Below are positions 1-7,857 of a stretch of 64,000 nt of DNA, one piece after another. The notes beneath the pieces are model-generated. The model ran no database searches, had not been told where the DNA came from, and was given only the letters and a program-made list of their open reading frames with translations. A program made the translations under genes and the position numbers. The stretch comes from Streptomyces griseochromogenes (GTDB lineage Bacteria; Actinomycetota; Actinomycetes; Streptomycetales; Streptomycetaceae): positions 2,728,001-2,792,000 of the forward strand of contig NZ_CP016279.1 in the NCBI RefSeq assembly GCF_001542625.1, read 5' to 3'. Position 1 is the first letter of the stretch, and every line of letters starts with the position of its first letter.

Positions 1-438
1 GCCGTGGACGCTCTCGGTGTAGACCTTCCCGTGCAGCGACGGTTCGATCGTGCCCACGAACCGATGGCCGATCTTGCTCGGGATGGGGTGGGTGTAGCGG
101 ATGCCCTTGGTGTCCATGACCACGATGAAGTCGACGCCCGCGGCCTTGCGCCCGGCCTCGGTGAGCGGCTGGAGCACCTTGGACGGGTCGGGGGTCTCCA
201 GGGCCTGCTGGACGCCCGGAGCGTGCGCGAAGGTCTGCGCGACGGCTATGGACCGGCGCTTGGCCTCCGTGGTGGTGTCGCGTTCCGATTGCAGGACGAG
301 TGCGATGACGCCGCAGGCCACGAGTACGACCACCAGCGCCACCTGGAGGACGAACACCTGCCCGGCGACGCTGCGCGGACTCTTGCCGGCGAGGGAGCGC
401 CAAGAGATTCGCCTGAATCGGCCAATAAGGTCCGACAT
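1..438 (-). CDS. Sensor histidine kinase, CitA/DcuS type, N-terminal part (cut by window edge)
   Basis: Only the first 146 codons are present. The protein starts MSDLIGRFRRISWRS, has one membrane segment at about residues 28-48, then an extracytoplasmic domain with the sequence DFIVVMDTKGIRYTHP followed by GHRFVG. That pattern is typical of the single-Cache (PAS-like) sensor domain of the CitA/DcuS kinases, which sense extracellular carboxylates. The second membrane segment, PAS and kinase domains lie outside the window. The family is clear from the sensor motif; the ligand is not known. The ATG at 438 is the first in frame and has no strong ribosome site. Confidence 0.8.
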   Translation of the reverse strand, partial: MSDLIGRFRRISWRSLAGKSPRSVAGQVFVLQVALVVVLVACGVIALVLQSERDTTTEAKRRSIAVAQTFAHAPGVQQALETPDPSKVLQPLTEAGRKAAGVDFIVVMDTKGIRYTHPIPSKIGHRFVGTIEPSLHGKVYTESVHG

Positions 439-658
439 GCGATATTTCTAGCACCGGCATTTCCGGGTGGCTATGGCTGGTCCGGGTGATGGACGGTAAA
501 AGGTGCCGATATGTGGCACGTACGGCTGCTCTGGGCGGACCCGGTGGCCGTGCACACCGGGTCCGCGAGCCGGGCAGGTGAGGGGGTGGTGGTGTCCCTG
601 CCCAGGTGGTGCCGGCTTGTGGTGGCGAGACCTTGAGCGAGTCTCACCCTGTGGACGC

Positions 659-670
659 GACAACGTTGTC
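659..670. promoter_or_regulatory. LacI-type operator candidate, copy 1
   Basis: GACAACGTTGTC is a perfect 12-bp palindrome with the central CG common in LacI-family operators. The identical palindrome lies just upstream of the intact GH92 gene (5141-5152). No intact gene follows this copy, only mannosidase-like remnants, so it may be left over from a lost gene. Confidence 0.6.
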
Positions 671-703
671 GTGTGGTCTGTACATGACTCTACCGCCTCA
701 ATA

Positions 704-715
704 GACAACGATGTC
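704..715. promoter_or_regulatory. Degenerate LacI-type operator, copy 2
   Basis: GACAACGATGTC differs by one base from the perfect palindrome 34 bases upstream. It is nested in a CCTCAA...TTGAGG inverted repeat (696-701 and 723-728). The pair looks like a double operator. Confidence 0.4.
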
Positions 716-844
716 AAGCAACTTGAGGTAGCCCGACCGGGTGGTCCTTGGCTGTGTCTGCCGGGGCGTATGTGGTCTCCCGTGCTAAGGGTGGCGCGCG
801 TTAACGTCCCCGCGGCTTGTGCGACCTGAGGTGCGCGATCCGTC

Positions 845-946
845 CGTCAGGAGGAAGGGCCGCGGGATGTCGTCGCTGCCGCCCGCGCAGCCCGTGCCGG
901 GCATGTGGGTCAGGCTGAAGCCGCGGATGCGGGTGGCGTCGTACTG
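845..946 (-). pseudogene. Remnant of GH92 alpha-mannosidase N-terminal region
   Basis: On the minus strand this stretch encodes QYDATRIRGFSLTHMPGTGC followed by AGGSDDIP. That matches the conserved GH92 block (Tyr-Asp..Ile-x-Gly-Phe-Ser-x-Thr-His-x-Ser/Pro-Gly-x-Gly-Cys...Gly-Asp-Ile-Pro). Similarity stops after about 34 residues, there is no start codon context, and the rest of the enzyme is missing. It is a decayed fragment on the strand opposite to the neighbouring C-terminal remnant. Confidence 0.6.
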
Positions 947-1018
947 GACGGCGGCGGCGGACCCGAGGTGCGCTTCCGGGGCCGGACCCCCGCCGGGATC
1001 ACGGCCAGGCCCGCCGAG

Positions 1019-1242
1019 GGCACGGTCACCGACGGCACGACCGACACCGTGGACCTCTCCTTCACGACTGGACCGTCGGCGGCTCAGGACCGCGTACCGC
1101 AATGTCGCGGGCGCCGGCAAGGACCCGGTGGCGACATACGTCTTCGCCACCGAGCCGTTCACTGCGCCGGCCGGCAGGGCCGTCAGGAGCGTCCGGCTCC
1201 CGCGGAACACCGATCCGCACGTGTTCACCCTGGCCACCGGCC
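1019..1242 (+). pseudogene. Frameshifted C-terminal remnant of a secreted glycosidase
   Basis: Three reading frames in succession give GTVTDGTTDTVDLSF, then DWTVGG, then RTAYRNVAGAGKDPVATYVF continuing to HVFTLATG. Joined, they form the C-terminal beta-sandwich seen at the end of many actinobacterial secreted glycosidases. Two single-base losses (about 1063-1066 and 1084-1088) break the frame. No upstream catalytic domain is left. The family assignment is by remembered motif, so the exact parent enzyme is uncertain. Confidence 0.55.
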
Positions 1243-1259
1243 GGGCCCGTACGTGCCGA

Positions 1260-1289
1260 AGGGGCGGGCCCGCGAGGGACCCGCCCCTT
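1260..1289. terminator. Hairpin terminator 3' of the GH92 gene
   Basis: GGGGCGGG (1261-1268) pairs with CCCGCCCC (1280-1287) around a short GC-rich loop. It lies just beyond the stop codon of the GH92 gene and the end of the plus-strand remnant, so it could work on both strands. Confidence 0.65.
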
Positions 1290-1307
1290 CCTCGTGCCCG
1301 CGCTGGG

Positions 1308-4300
1308 TCAGGCCAGCAGCTCCACCTCTGCCAGCGCCGACGCGCCGTCCAGGACCAGGCGGTACTTGGCGTACGAGCCTGGTGCGGCGATGGTGAACGG
1401 CCGGGTCTGGCGGTCCCAGGTGAACGATTCGCCGGAGCGTTGGTCCAGGGTCTTCCAGGTCTTGCCGTCCACGGAGCCCTGCAGGGTCCAGCCCGACGGT
1501 GCCATGGTGCGGTCGGCCGACGAGGTCAGCGTGTACTGGACGGGCTTCACGGCACCGCCGACCGGCAGATCCACCGAGGTGACCGTCGCGCTCGTCGCCG
1601 ACGTGTTGTCGAACAGGGCCCCGTCACCCTTCAGCACGTCCGCGCGCGGCGTCGGTACCTTGTCGTCCTGGGCGACGGAGACCGGGGCCGCGTTCTTGCC
1701 CGTGCCCCAGGTCGAGGGCTTGGACCCCATGAAGAACTCCAGCACCCCGCCCTTGGACAGCAGCGAGTGGGGGAGCGAAGTCGACGTCCAGGGGCGGCCG
1801 TCGACCTTCACGCCCTGCACGTACACGTTCTGAGCGTTGTTGCGCGGCGCCTCGATCACCAGGTCCCGGCCGTTCTCCAGGTGCACGGTCGCCTTCTTGA
1901 ACAGCGGGGAGCCGATCGCGTACTCGCCGCTGCCCATGACCAGCGGGTAGAAGCCGAGCGAGGAGAAGAGGTACCAGGCCGACTGCTCGCCGTTGTCCTC
2001 GTCGCCGTGGTAACCCTGCCCGATCTCGCTGCCGGTGTAGAGCCGGGACATCGCCTCGCGCACGTACTCCTGCGCCTTCCAGGGCTCGGCGGCCGCGTCG
2101 TACATGTAGATGACGTGGTGCGCGACCTGGTTGGAGTGGCCGTACATGCCCATCCGGACGTCCCGGGCCTCGGTCATCTCGTGGATGACACCGCCGTAGG
2201 ATCCGACGAACTCCGGCGAGGCGGTCTCCGGGGTGGCGAAGTACTCGTCCAGCTTGTCCGCGAGACCGCTACGGCCGCCGTACAGACTGGCCAGGCCCCG
2301 GCTGTCCTGCGGGGCGGTGAAGGCGTAGCCCCAGCCGTTGGTCTCGGTGTAGTCGTAGCCCCATACGCGCGGGTCGTACTTCGCGGAGTCCAGGCGCCAC
2401 TTGCCCTGGGCGTCGCGGCCCTGGAAGAAGCCCGCCCTGGAGTCGAAGAGGTTCACGTAGTCCTGGGCGCGGTTGAGGAAGTAGCGCGACTCCTCCTTGT
2501 AGCGCTTCTCACCGGTCTTCTCGTAGAGGGCCTCGCCCATCTTCGCGATGCCGTAGTCGTTGACGTAGCCCTCCATCGCCCACGACAGGCCCTCGTGCGT
2601 GTCGGTGCTGGTGTAGCCGAGGAACGGCGAGGTGGCCATGCCCTTGCGGCCCACCCCGGAGGTGGGGGGAACGACCGTCGCGTTCTTCACCGCCGCGTCG
2701 TACGCCGCCTTCGCGTCGAACTTCACGCCCTTGACGTACGCGTCGGCGAACGCCACGTCCGAGGAGGTGCCCGTCATCAGGTCGGCGTAGCCGGGGGAGG
2801 ACCAGCGCGAGGTCCAGCCGCCGTCCTTGTACTGCTGCACGAACCCGTCGACCATCTCGCCCGCCTGGGACGGGGTCAGGAAGGAGTAGGCCGGCCATGT
2901 GGTCCGGTAGGTGTCCCAGAAGCCGTTGTTGACGTAGACCTTGCCGTCGACGATCTTCGCCCCGGTGTGGGTCGGGGTGTCCTGGCCCGGCATGGGGGAG
3001 AAGGGCGAGGCGTACCGGTCCTTGCCGCCGGCCCGCTCGAAGCCGGAGTTCGGGTACAGGTACAGCCGGTACATGCTGGAGTACAGGGTGGTCAGCTGGT
3101 CCGGGGTCGCGCCCTCCACCTCGACCTTGCCGAGCAGCTCGTCCCAGGTCCGCTGGGCCCGCGCCTTCACGGTGTCGAAGGAGGTGCCGTCCGGGATCTC
3201 CTGGCGCAGGTTGTCCTTCGCCTGGTCGACGCTGATCAGGGAGGTGGCCAGGCGCAGGGTGACCGTGCGGTCGGCGCCCGCGGCGAAGCGCAGATAGCCC
3301 TTGACCCCGGCGGCGGACCCGTCCGTCACCGGCTTGTCGAAGACTCCGTACACGAACAGCCGGGTGGCGCCCGTGGACAGCCCCGACTTCACGTCCGAGT
3401 AGCCGGTGACGACGCCGTGCTCCTTGTCCAGGGTCAGGCCCGCCTGCTCGGTGACGTTGTCGAAGAGCACGCTCGCGTCGTCGCCCGGGTAGCTGAAGCG
3501 CAGCACGGCCGCGTGGTCCGTCGGCGTCATCTCCGCCTTCAGGCCGTTCTCGAACCGCACCCCGTAGTAGTACGGCCGCGCGGTCTCGTTCTCGTGCCGG
3601 AAGGCCAGGGCGCGCGCCTCGCGCCCGGTGTCCGGCGTGCCGCTCGCGGCGGACGGCATCAGCTGGAAGGTCTGCCGGTCGCCCATCCACGGGCTCGGCT
3701 CATGGCTCGCGCTGAACGCCTGGATCGTCGGCAGGTTGTCGTCGTTGTTCGCACGTGCGTACTCGTACAGCCAGCTCAGCGAGGACGCGTTCGTCACCGG
3801 CGTCCAGAAATTGAAGCCATGGGGGAGGGCCGTCGCCGGGAAGTCGTTGCCGCGCGAGAAGCTTCCGCTGGAGTTGGTGCCGCGGGTGGTCAGCGCGTAG
3901 TCCGACAGATGCGCCTTCGGCTTCTCGGGCGCCACCTGCCGGAGGGCGACGTCGTCTATCCAGCCACGGAACTTCGCCGGGCCGTCCGGGGAGTCGTACG
4001 CCACCAGGATCCGGTCGACGGTCTTGCCGGCCGCCACCGAGCCGATCCGCGAGGCCACGTTGTTCCACTGGTTGACGTACAGCGCCTTCGCCTCGCCCTG
4101 CCCGCGCGGTGACAGCGGGAAGCCGTGCTGGTCGATCGCGCCCAGGTCGCTCAGATAAGTGCCGTCGGTGAAGGCCAGGTCCACGGCGACGTCGGTGGCG
4201 TCGTAGTCGCGGTCGCCGTCGGCCATCGAGGGGAAGATCCGGTACGACAGCCGGGTGTCGGGGCGGACCGGCACGTTCACGTCGAAGACCTTGTTGTACG

Positions 4301-5111
4301 AGTACGCCCGGCCGGCCGCCGTGTGCCGTCCGGCGTAGCGCAGGGCCCGCTTTCCGGTGAATCCGGCCCGCGCCTTGGCCGTCGGCGAACCGCTCGGGCC
4401 CTTGTCGACCAGCGACAGCATGTCCTGCGGCACCGGGCCGCCCCCGCCGCCCGTGGAGAACTGCACATCGGCGATCTGCAGGATGTCCGGGGCGCCGTTG
4501 TTCTTCGTCACCTCCAGCCGGAAGTGCTGGTACTCGGCCGGCTGGGCCAGATCGTACGATTTCGTCTGGAACCGCTCCGAGAAGGTCTCGCCCGAACGGG
4601 TGTCGAGGGTCTTCCAGTTCTTGCCGTCCACCGAGCCCTCGAGCGTCCAGTCCTTCGGGTCGCGCCCGTCGAAGTCGTTGGCCGAGGTGAGCGCGTACGT
4701 CATCAGCTTGACGGGCTTGTCCAGGTCGAACTCGGCCCAGCCGGTGGGCTGGAAGGTCAGCCACTTGGTGCCGGGCTCGCCGTCGACGAGGTTCTCCTTC
4801 ACCTCGCCCGCGCCCGTGTTCTCGCCGCTCGCCCGGACTTCGGTCACATGGTCGGTGGCGTTGCCCGGAATGCCGGTGCTGTAGCCGCCGTCCACCCCCG
4901 AGGCGCGCTTGCTCCCGTCCGCCTCCGTGTCGACGGTGTTCAGCCAGTCCGGCGCCGGATCGCCGCTCTCGAACGAAGATGCGAACTCCTGGTCGGCCGC
5001 CGCGGCCCGGGCGGGCAGGGCGACCACCGCACCCTGCCCGCCGAGGGCCATGACAAAGGCGGCCGTGAGCACGACCGCCGGACCGTATCTGTGCCGAGTT
5101 CTCCGCTGCAT
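1308..5111 (-). CDS. Secreted GH92 alpha-mannosidase with two F5/8C (discoidin) domains
   Basis: A 1267-residue exported exo-alpha-mannosidase, expected to trim alpha-mannose from glycans outside the cell by a calcium-dependent inverting mechanism. The order is a Sec signal peptide (residues 1-38, ending ALPARAAAA), an F5/8 type C carbohydrate-binding domain (about 75-220), a linker/jelly-roll region, the GH92 domain (about 410-1130) and a second F5/8C domain at the C-terminus. Conserved GH92 blocks visible are HGFNFWTPVTNA, NGFWDTYRTTWP, HEGLSWAMEGYVNDYG and DEDNGEQSAWYLFSSLGFYP. The ATG at 5111 follows AGGAGGGG. A palindromic operator sits 30 bases upstream, so LacI-type repression is likely. 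Monocistronic. Confidence 0.93.
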   Translation of the reverse strand: MQRRTRHRYGPAVVLTAAFVMALGGQGAVVALPARAAAADQEFASSFESGDPAPDWLNTVDTEADGSKRASGVDGGYSTGIPGNATDHVTEVRASGENTGAGEVKENLVDGEPGTKWLTFQPTGWAEFDLDKPVKLMTYALTSANDFDGRDPKDWTLEGSVDGKNWKTLDTRSGETFSERFQTKSYDLAQPAEYQHFRLEVTKNNGAPDILQIADVQFSTGGGGGPVPQDMLSLVDKGPSGSPTAKARAGFTGKRALRYAGRHTAAGRAYSYNKVFDVNVPVRPDTRLSYRIFPSMADGDRDYDATDVAVDLAFTDGTYLSDLGAIDQHGFPLSPRGQGEAKALYVNQWNNVASRIGSVAAGKTVDRILVAYDSPDGPAKFRGWIDDVALRQVAPEKPKAHLSDYALTTRGTNSSGSFSRGNDFPATALPHGFNFWTPVTNASSLSWLYEYARANNDDNLPTIQAFSASHEPSPWMGDRQTFQLMPSAASGTPDTGREARALAFRHENETARPYYYGVRFENGLKAEMTPTDHAAVLRFSYPGDDASVLFDNVTEQAGLTLDKEHGVVTGYSDVKSGLSTGATRLFVYGVFDKPVTDGSAAGVKGYLRFAAGADRTVTLRLATSLISVDQAKDNLRQEIPDGTSFDTVKARAQRTWDELLGKVEVEGATPDQLTTLYSSMYRLYLYPNSGFERAGGKDRYASPFSPMPGQDTPTHTGAKIVDGKVYVNNGFWDTYRTTWPAYSFLTPSQAGEMVDGFVQQYKDGGWTSRWSSPGYADLMTGTSSDVAFADAYVKGVKFDAKAAYDAAVKNATVVPPTSGVGRKGMATSPFLGYTSTDTHEGLSWAMEGYVNDYGIAKMGEALYEKTGEKRYKEESRYFLNRAQDYVNLFDSRAGFFQGRDAQGKWRLDSAKYDPRVWGYDYTETNGWGYAFTAPQDSRGLASLYGGRSGLADKLDEYFATPETASPEFVGSYGGVIHEMTEARDVRMGMYGHSNQVAHHVIYMYDAAAEPWKAQEYVREAMSRLYTGSEIGQGYHGDEDNGEQSAWYLFSSLGFYPLVMGSGEYAIGSPLFKKATVHLENGRDLVIEAPRNNAQNVYVQGVKVDGRPWTSTSLPHSLLSKGGVLEFFMGSKPSTWGTGKNAAPVSVAQDDKVPTPRADVLKGDGALFDNTSATSATVTSVDLPVGGAVKPVQYTLTSSADRTMAPSGWTLQGSVDGKTWKTLDQRSGESFTWDRQTRPFTIAAPGSYAKYRLVLDGASALAEVELLA

Positions 5112-5140
5112 CTACGGATTCCCCTCCTGCGCCCACGTGA

Positions 5141-5152
5141 GACAACGTTGTC
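5141..5152. promoter_or_regulatory. LacI-type operator of the GH92 gene
   Basis: GACAACGTTGTC, a perfect palindrome between the promoter region and the ribosome site of the GH92 gene. It is identical to 659-670. No LacI-family gene is in the window, so the regulator must be encoded elsewhere. Confidence 0.65.
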
Positions 5153-5190
5153 AGCTTCGATGCGCAGGAACCAGTAGGTCGTCAAGTGGC

Positions 5191-5204
5191 CCTTGATGTC
5201 AAGG
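5191..5204. promoter_or_regulatory. Inverted repeat CCTTGA-TG-TCAAGG between GH92 and ngcE
   Basis: A 6-2-6 perfect inverted repeat in the divergent region. Its minus-strand sequence contains TTGACA, a possible -35 box for the GH92 gene. CTTGA/TCAAG half-sites also occur near 714-726 and at 9436-9449. Confidence 0.4.
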
Positions 5205-5343
5205 GTGTTGGGTGTGGCATTCAGGGGCCTATGTCGTGAATTCCCCCGGCGGAGCGCCCGCAGGTCGCTCATATTTCCGACAGGTCTCAACTCGGAAAAG
5301 ACCCACGGCCAACCTTGCATTCGATCTTGCTCAGCTGGCGGGA

Positions 5344-5359
5344 AGTGGACTATACCTGT
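5344..5359 (+). promoter_or_regulatory. Putative DasR site (dre) upstream of ngcEFG
   Basis: AGTGGACTATACCTGT matches the 16-bp dre consensus (roughly AGTGGTCTAGACCACT) at about 12 positions, including the outer AGTGG and the ACC core. It ends about 93 bases before the ngcE start. DasR is the GlcNAc-responsive GntR regulator of chitin and aminosugar uptake genes in Streptomyces, so the position fits the gene function. Confidence 0.6.
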
Positions 5360-5452
5360 CGGCGTTTCCTGCACGACCCAGCACTACCCGACCGCGGTGC
5401 CGGGGAGGATCCGGTTCACCGCCTGAGTCCTGGAGAAGGCGAGGACTTGAGC

Positions 5453-6898
5453 ATGGGATCCACTGCGCACCACGGTGGCGACGGTGTCGGCCGCCGTGAT
5501 CTGATCAAGCGTTCGGCCGCGCTCGGCCTGGTGGCGGCCCCCGGAATGAGCCTGCTGTCCGCCTGCGCCAGCAGCGGCGGCGGTGGGCAGACCAAGGACA
5601 AGGCGGGAAAGAAGACCGCCAAGAACCCGCTCGGCGTCAACGAGAGCGCCAAGATGGAATTCGTCCTCTTCGACGGCGGCTTCGGCAAGGAGTACGCCGA
5701 GGACGCGGTGAAGATCTATCAGAAGGACTTCCCCAAGGCTTCGGTGAAGTTCTCCGCGACCCAGAAGATCCAGTCCACGCTCCAGCCCCGCTTCAACCAG
5801 GGCAACCCGCCGGACCTCATCGACAACTCCGGCGCCGAGCAGATGGACATGGGCGTGCTCGTCGGCAAGAACCAGCTGGCCGACCTCACCCCGCTCCTCG
5901 ACGCGCCCTCCTACGACGACCCGAACAAGAAGGTCCGCGACACGCTGCGCCCCGGCATCGTGGAGATGGGCCAGTTCGACGGCAAGCCGGTCTGGATCCT
6001 GTACTACGCCTACACGGTCTACGGCGTCTGGTATTCGCAGAAGGCACTGGACTCGCTGGACGCGCAATACCCGCAGACCTGGGACCAGATGCTCGCCGTG
6101 TGCGAGAAGGCCAAGAAGAAGGGCATGGCGGGCTGGACGTACGCGGGCAAGTACCCGTACTACCTCCCCTTCTCGCTGTACCCGATGATCGGCAAGGTCG
6201 GCGGCCGCGAGGTGCTCGACGCCATCGACAACCTGGAGCCGAACGCCTGGAAGCACCCGGCCGTCAAAGCCTGTTTCGAGGCCTACTACGAGCTGTACAG
6301 GAAGGGCTACATCCTCAAGGGCACCCCGGGCCTGGACCACATCCAGTCGCAGACCGCCTGGGCCAAGGGCAAGGCGCTGTTCATCCCGAACGGCTCCTGG
6401 GTGGAGAACGAATCGGCCAATGTCATCCCGGCCGACTTCAACCTCGCGGTCTCGGCGCCCACCGGCATCGACGCCTCCGACAAGCTGCCGTTCGGCACCA
6501 TCTGGGCCTCCGGCGGCGAGCCCTTCATCGTGCCCGCCAAGGCGGCGAACGCCGAGGGCGGCATGGAGCAGCTGCGCATCATGCTCTCCGAGGCGTCCTC
6601 GAAGAACTTCACCGCCAAGGTGAAGTCCCTGACCGCTTACAACGGCGGCACCACCGGCATCTCCCTCACCCCGGGTCTGAAGTCGGGCGTGGCGGCGCTG
6701 GACAAGGCGGGGTCCAACGTGGTGAACCCGCGCCTGCAGGACTGGTACGTGCAGCTGCAGAAGGAGAAGATCGGTGTGGCCGGACTCGGCGAGATGATGG
6801 CCGGCCGCCTCACCCCGGCCGAGGCCATCAAGAAGATCCAGGGCTTCGCCGACGAGGCCGCGAAGGACACCTCGATCAAGCACTACAAGCACCAGTAA
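5453..6898 (+). CDS. ngcE: NgcE-type chitobiose/N-acetylglucosamine-binding lipoprotein
   Basis: A 481-residue extracellular solute-binding protein (SBP family 1) of an ABC importer. The N-terminus carries a twin-arginine motif (GRRDLIKR, Arg14-Arg15), a hydrophobic stretch and the lipobox LSAC with Cys38, so it is probably Tat-exported and lipid-anchored. Sequence and gene order match NgcE of the NgcEFG system, which binds GlcNAc and N,N'-diacetylchitobiose. The ATG at 5453 was chosen because it directly precedes the Tat signal; a GAAGGCGAGG stretch lies upstream. No ATPase gene is linked. The known Streptomyces system borrows the shared ATPase MsiK encoded elsewhere. Confidence 0.85.
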   Translation: MGSTAHHGGDGVGRRDLIKRSAALGLVAAPGMSLLSACASSGGGGQTKDKAGKKTAKNPLGVNESAKMEFVLFDGGFGKEYAEDAVKIYQKDFPKASVKFSATQKIQSTLQPRFNQGNPPDLIDNSGAEQMDMGVLVGKNQLADLTPLLDAPSYDDPNKKVRDTLRPGIVEMGQFDGKPVWILYYAYTVYGVWYSQKALDSLDAQYPQTWDQMLAVCEKAKKKGMAGWTYAGKYPYYLPFSLYPMIGKVGGREVLDAIDNLEPNAWKHPAVKACFEAYYELYRKGYILKGTPGLDHIQSQTAWAKGKALFIPNGSWVENESANVIPADFNLAVSAPTGIDASDKLPFGTIWASGGEPFIVPAKAANAEGGMEQLRIMLSEASSKNFTAKVKSLTAYNGGTTGISLTPGLKSGVAALDKAGSNVVNPRLQDWYVQLQKEKIGVAGLGEMMAGRLTPAEAIKKIQGFADEAAKDTSIKHYKHQ

Positions 6899-6926
6899 CC
6901 GGCACCCTCAACGCACCGGAGTGGCG

Positions 6927-7853
6927 ATGCAGCACGGCAAGTACCGGTTCATCGTGGGGTTTCTGGCAGCGCCCCTGGGACTGTACGCGCTCTTCGTGGT
7001 GTGGCCGTTCATCCAGTCCATCTATTACTCGTTCACGGACTGGACCGGCCTCAGCCCCGAATTCAAGATGGTCGGCTTCGACAACTACAAGAGGATGTTC
7101 CACGACGACATCTTCTGGAAGTCGTTGCAACACAGTCTGCTCTTCGCTCTGGTGCTGCCCCTGGTGACACTGAGTCTGGCGCTGTTCTTCGCCTTCATGA
7201 TCAATGTGGGCGGACGACGGAGAAGGGGCGGCCCCGTGGTCTCGGGCGTACGGGGCTCCTCCTTCTACAAAATCGTCTATTTCTTCCCGCAGGTGCTCTC
7301 GATCGCGATCGTCTCGCTGCTGTTCGCCTTCGCGTACAACCCGGACAGCGGCGCGATCAACTCACTCCTGCGCGGCATCGGCCTCGACAACGTCCAGCCG
7401 TTGTGGCTGGGCGACCCGAGCCTCGCACTGTGGTGCGTGATGGCGGTGCTCGTGTGGTCCACGGTCGGTTTCTTCGTGGTCCTCTTCTCCGCGGGCATGG
7501 CGTCGATCCCGGCCGAGCTGTACGAGGCGGCACTGCTGGACGGAGCGAGCCGCTCCACCACGTTCTTCCGCATCACCCTGCCGCTGCTGTGGGACACCGT
7601 GCAGTCCGGCTGGGTCTACATGGGCATCCTCGCGCTCGGCGCCGAGTCGTTCGCGGTCGTACAGATCATGACGACCGGGCCGGGCGGGCCGGACTACTCG
7701 ACCACGGTGATGGTCCTGTACGTGTACCAGAAGGCGTTCCGGGACGGTCAGGCCGCCTACGCCACCACCATCGGCGTCGCCCTGCTCGTCGTCACGCTCG
7801 CGTTCGCCGCGATCGTGATGCGGCTGGGCCGTCGCGAGCGGCTGGAGTACTGA
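6927..7853 (+). CDS. ngcF: NgcF-type sugar ABC transporter permease
   Basis: A 308-residue MalF-like inner-membrane permease with about six membrane helices. The EAA loop EAALLDGASRSTTFFRITLP, which contacts the ATPase, is near residue 200. It starts 28 bases after ngcE. The ATG at 6927 has GGAG five bases upstream, which is better than the GTG at 6921 that overlaps that GGAG. With NgcG it forms the membrane channel for chitin-derived sugars. Confidence 0.87.
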   Translation: MQHGKYRFIVGFLAAPLGLYALFVVWPFIQSIYYSFTDWTGLSPEFKMVGFDNYKRMFHDDIFWKSLQHSLLFALVLPLVTLSLALFFAFMINVGGRRRRGGPVVSGVRGSSFYKIVYFFPQVLSIAIVSLLFAFAYNPDSGAINSLLRGIGLDNVQPLWLGDPSLALWCVMAVLVWSTVGFFVVLFSAGMASIPAELYEAALLDGASRSTTFFRITLPLLWDTVQSGWVYMGILALGAESFAVVQIMTTGPGGPDYSTTVMVLYVYQKAFRDGQAAYATTIGVALLVVTLAFAAIVMRLGRRERLEY

Positions 7854-7857
7854 AGCG

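Larger units (their letters stand above)
439..844. other. Intergenic region with operators but no supported gene
   Basis: About 400 bases between the sensor kinase start and the glycosidase remnants. It holds a GGACCCGG...CCGGGTCC hairpin (about 538-565), two LacI-type palindromes (659-670 and 704-715) and an overlapping TCAAG-CAA-CTTGA inverted repeat (714-726). Short open frames here lack a coding signature and ribosome sites. Confidence 0.6.

Noticed and set aside
671..690. Second DasR site near the left operators
   Set aside because: TGTGGTCTGTACATGA keeps the GTGGTCT half but matches the dre consensus at only about 9 of 16 positions, and no aminosugar gene follows.
819..4112. Very long open frame on the plus strand opposite the GH92 gene
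   Set aside because: It is the antisense shadow of the GH92 gene. The protein is Arg/Gly/Val-rich low complexity without domains, and third-position GC fits the minus-strand gene.
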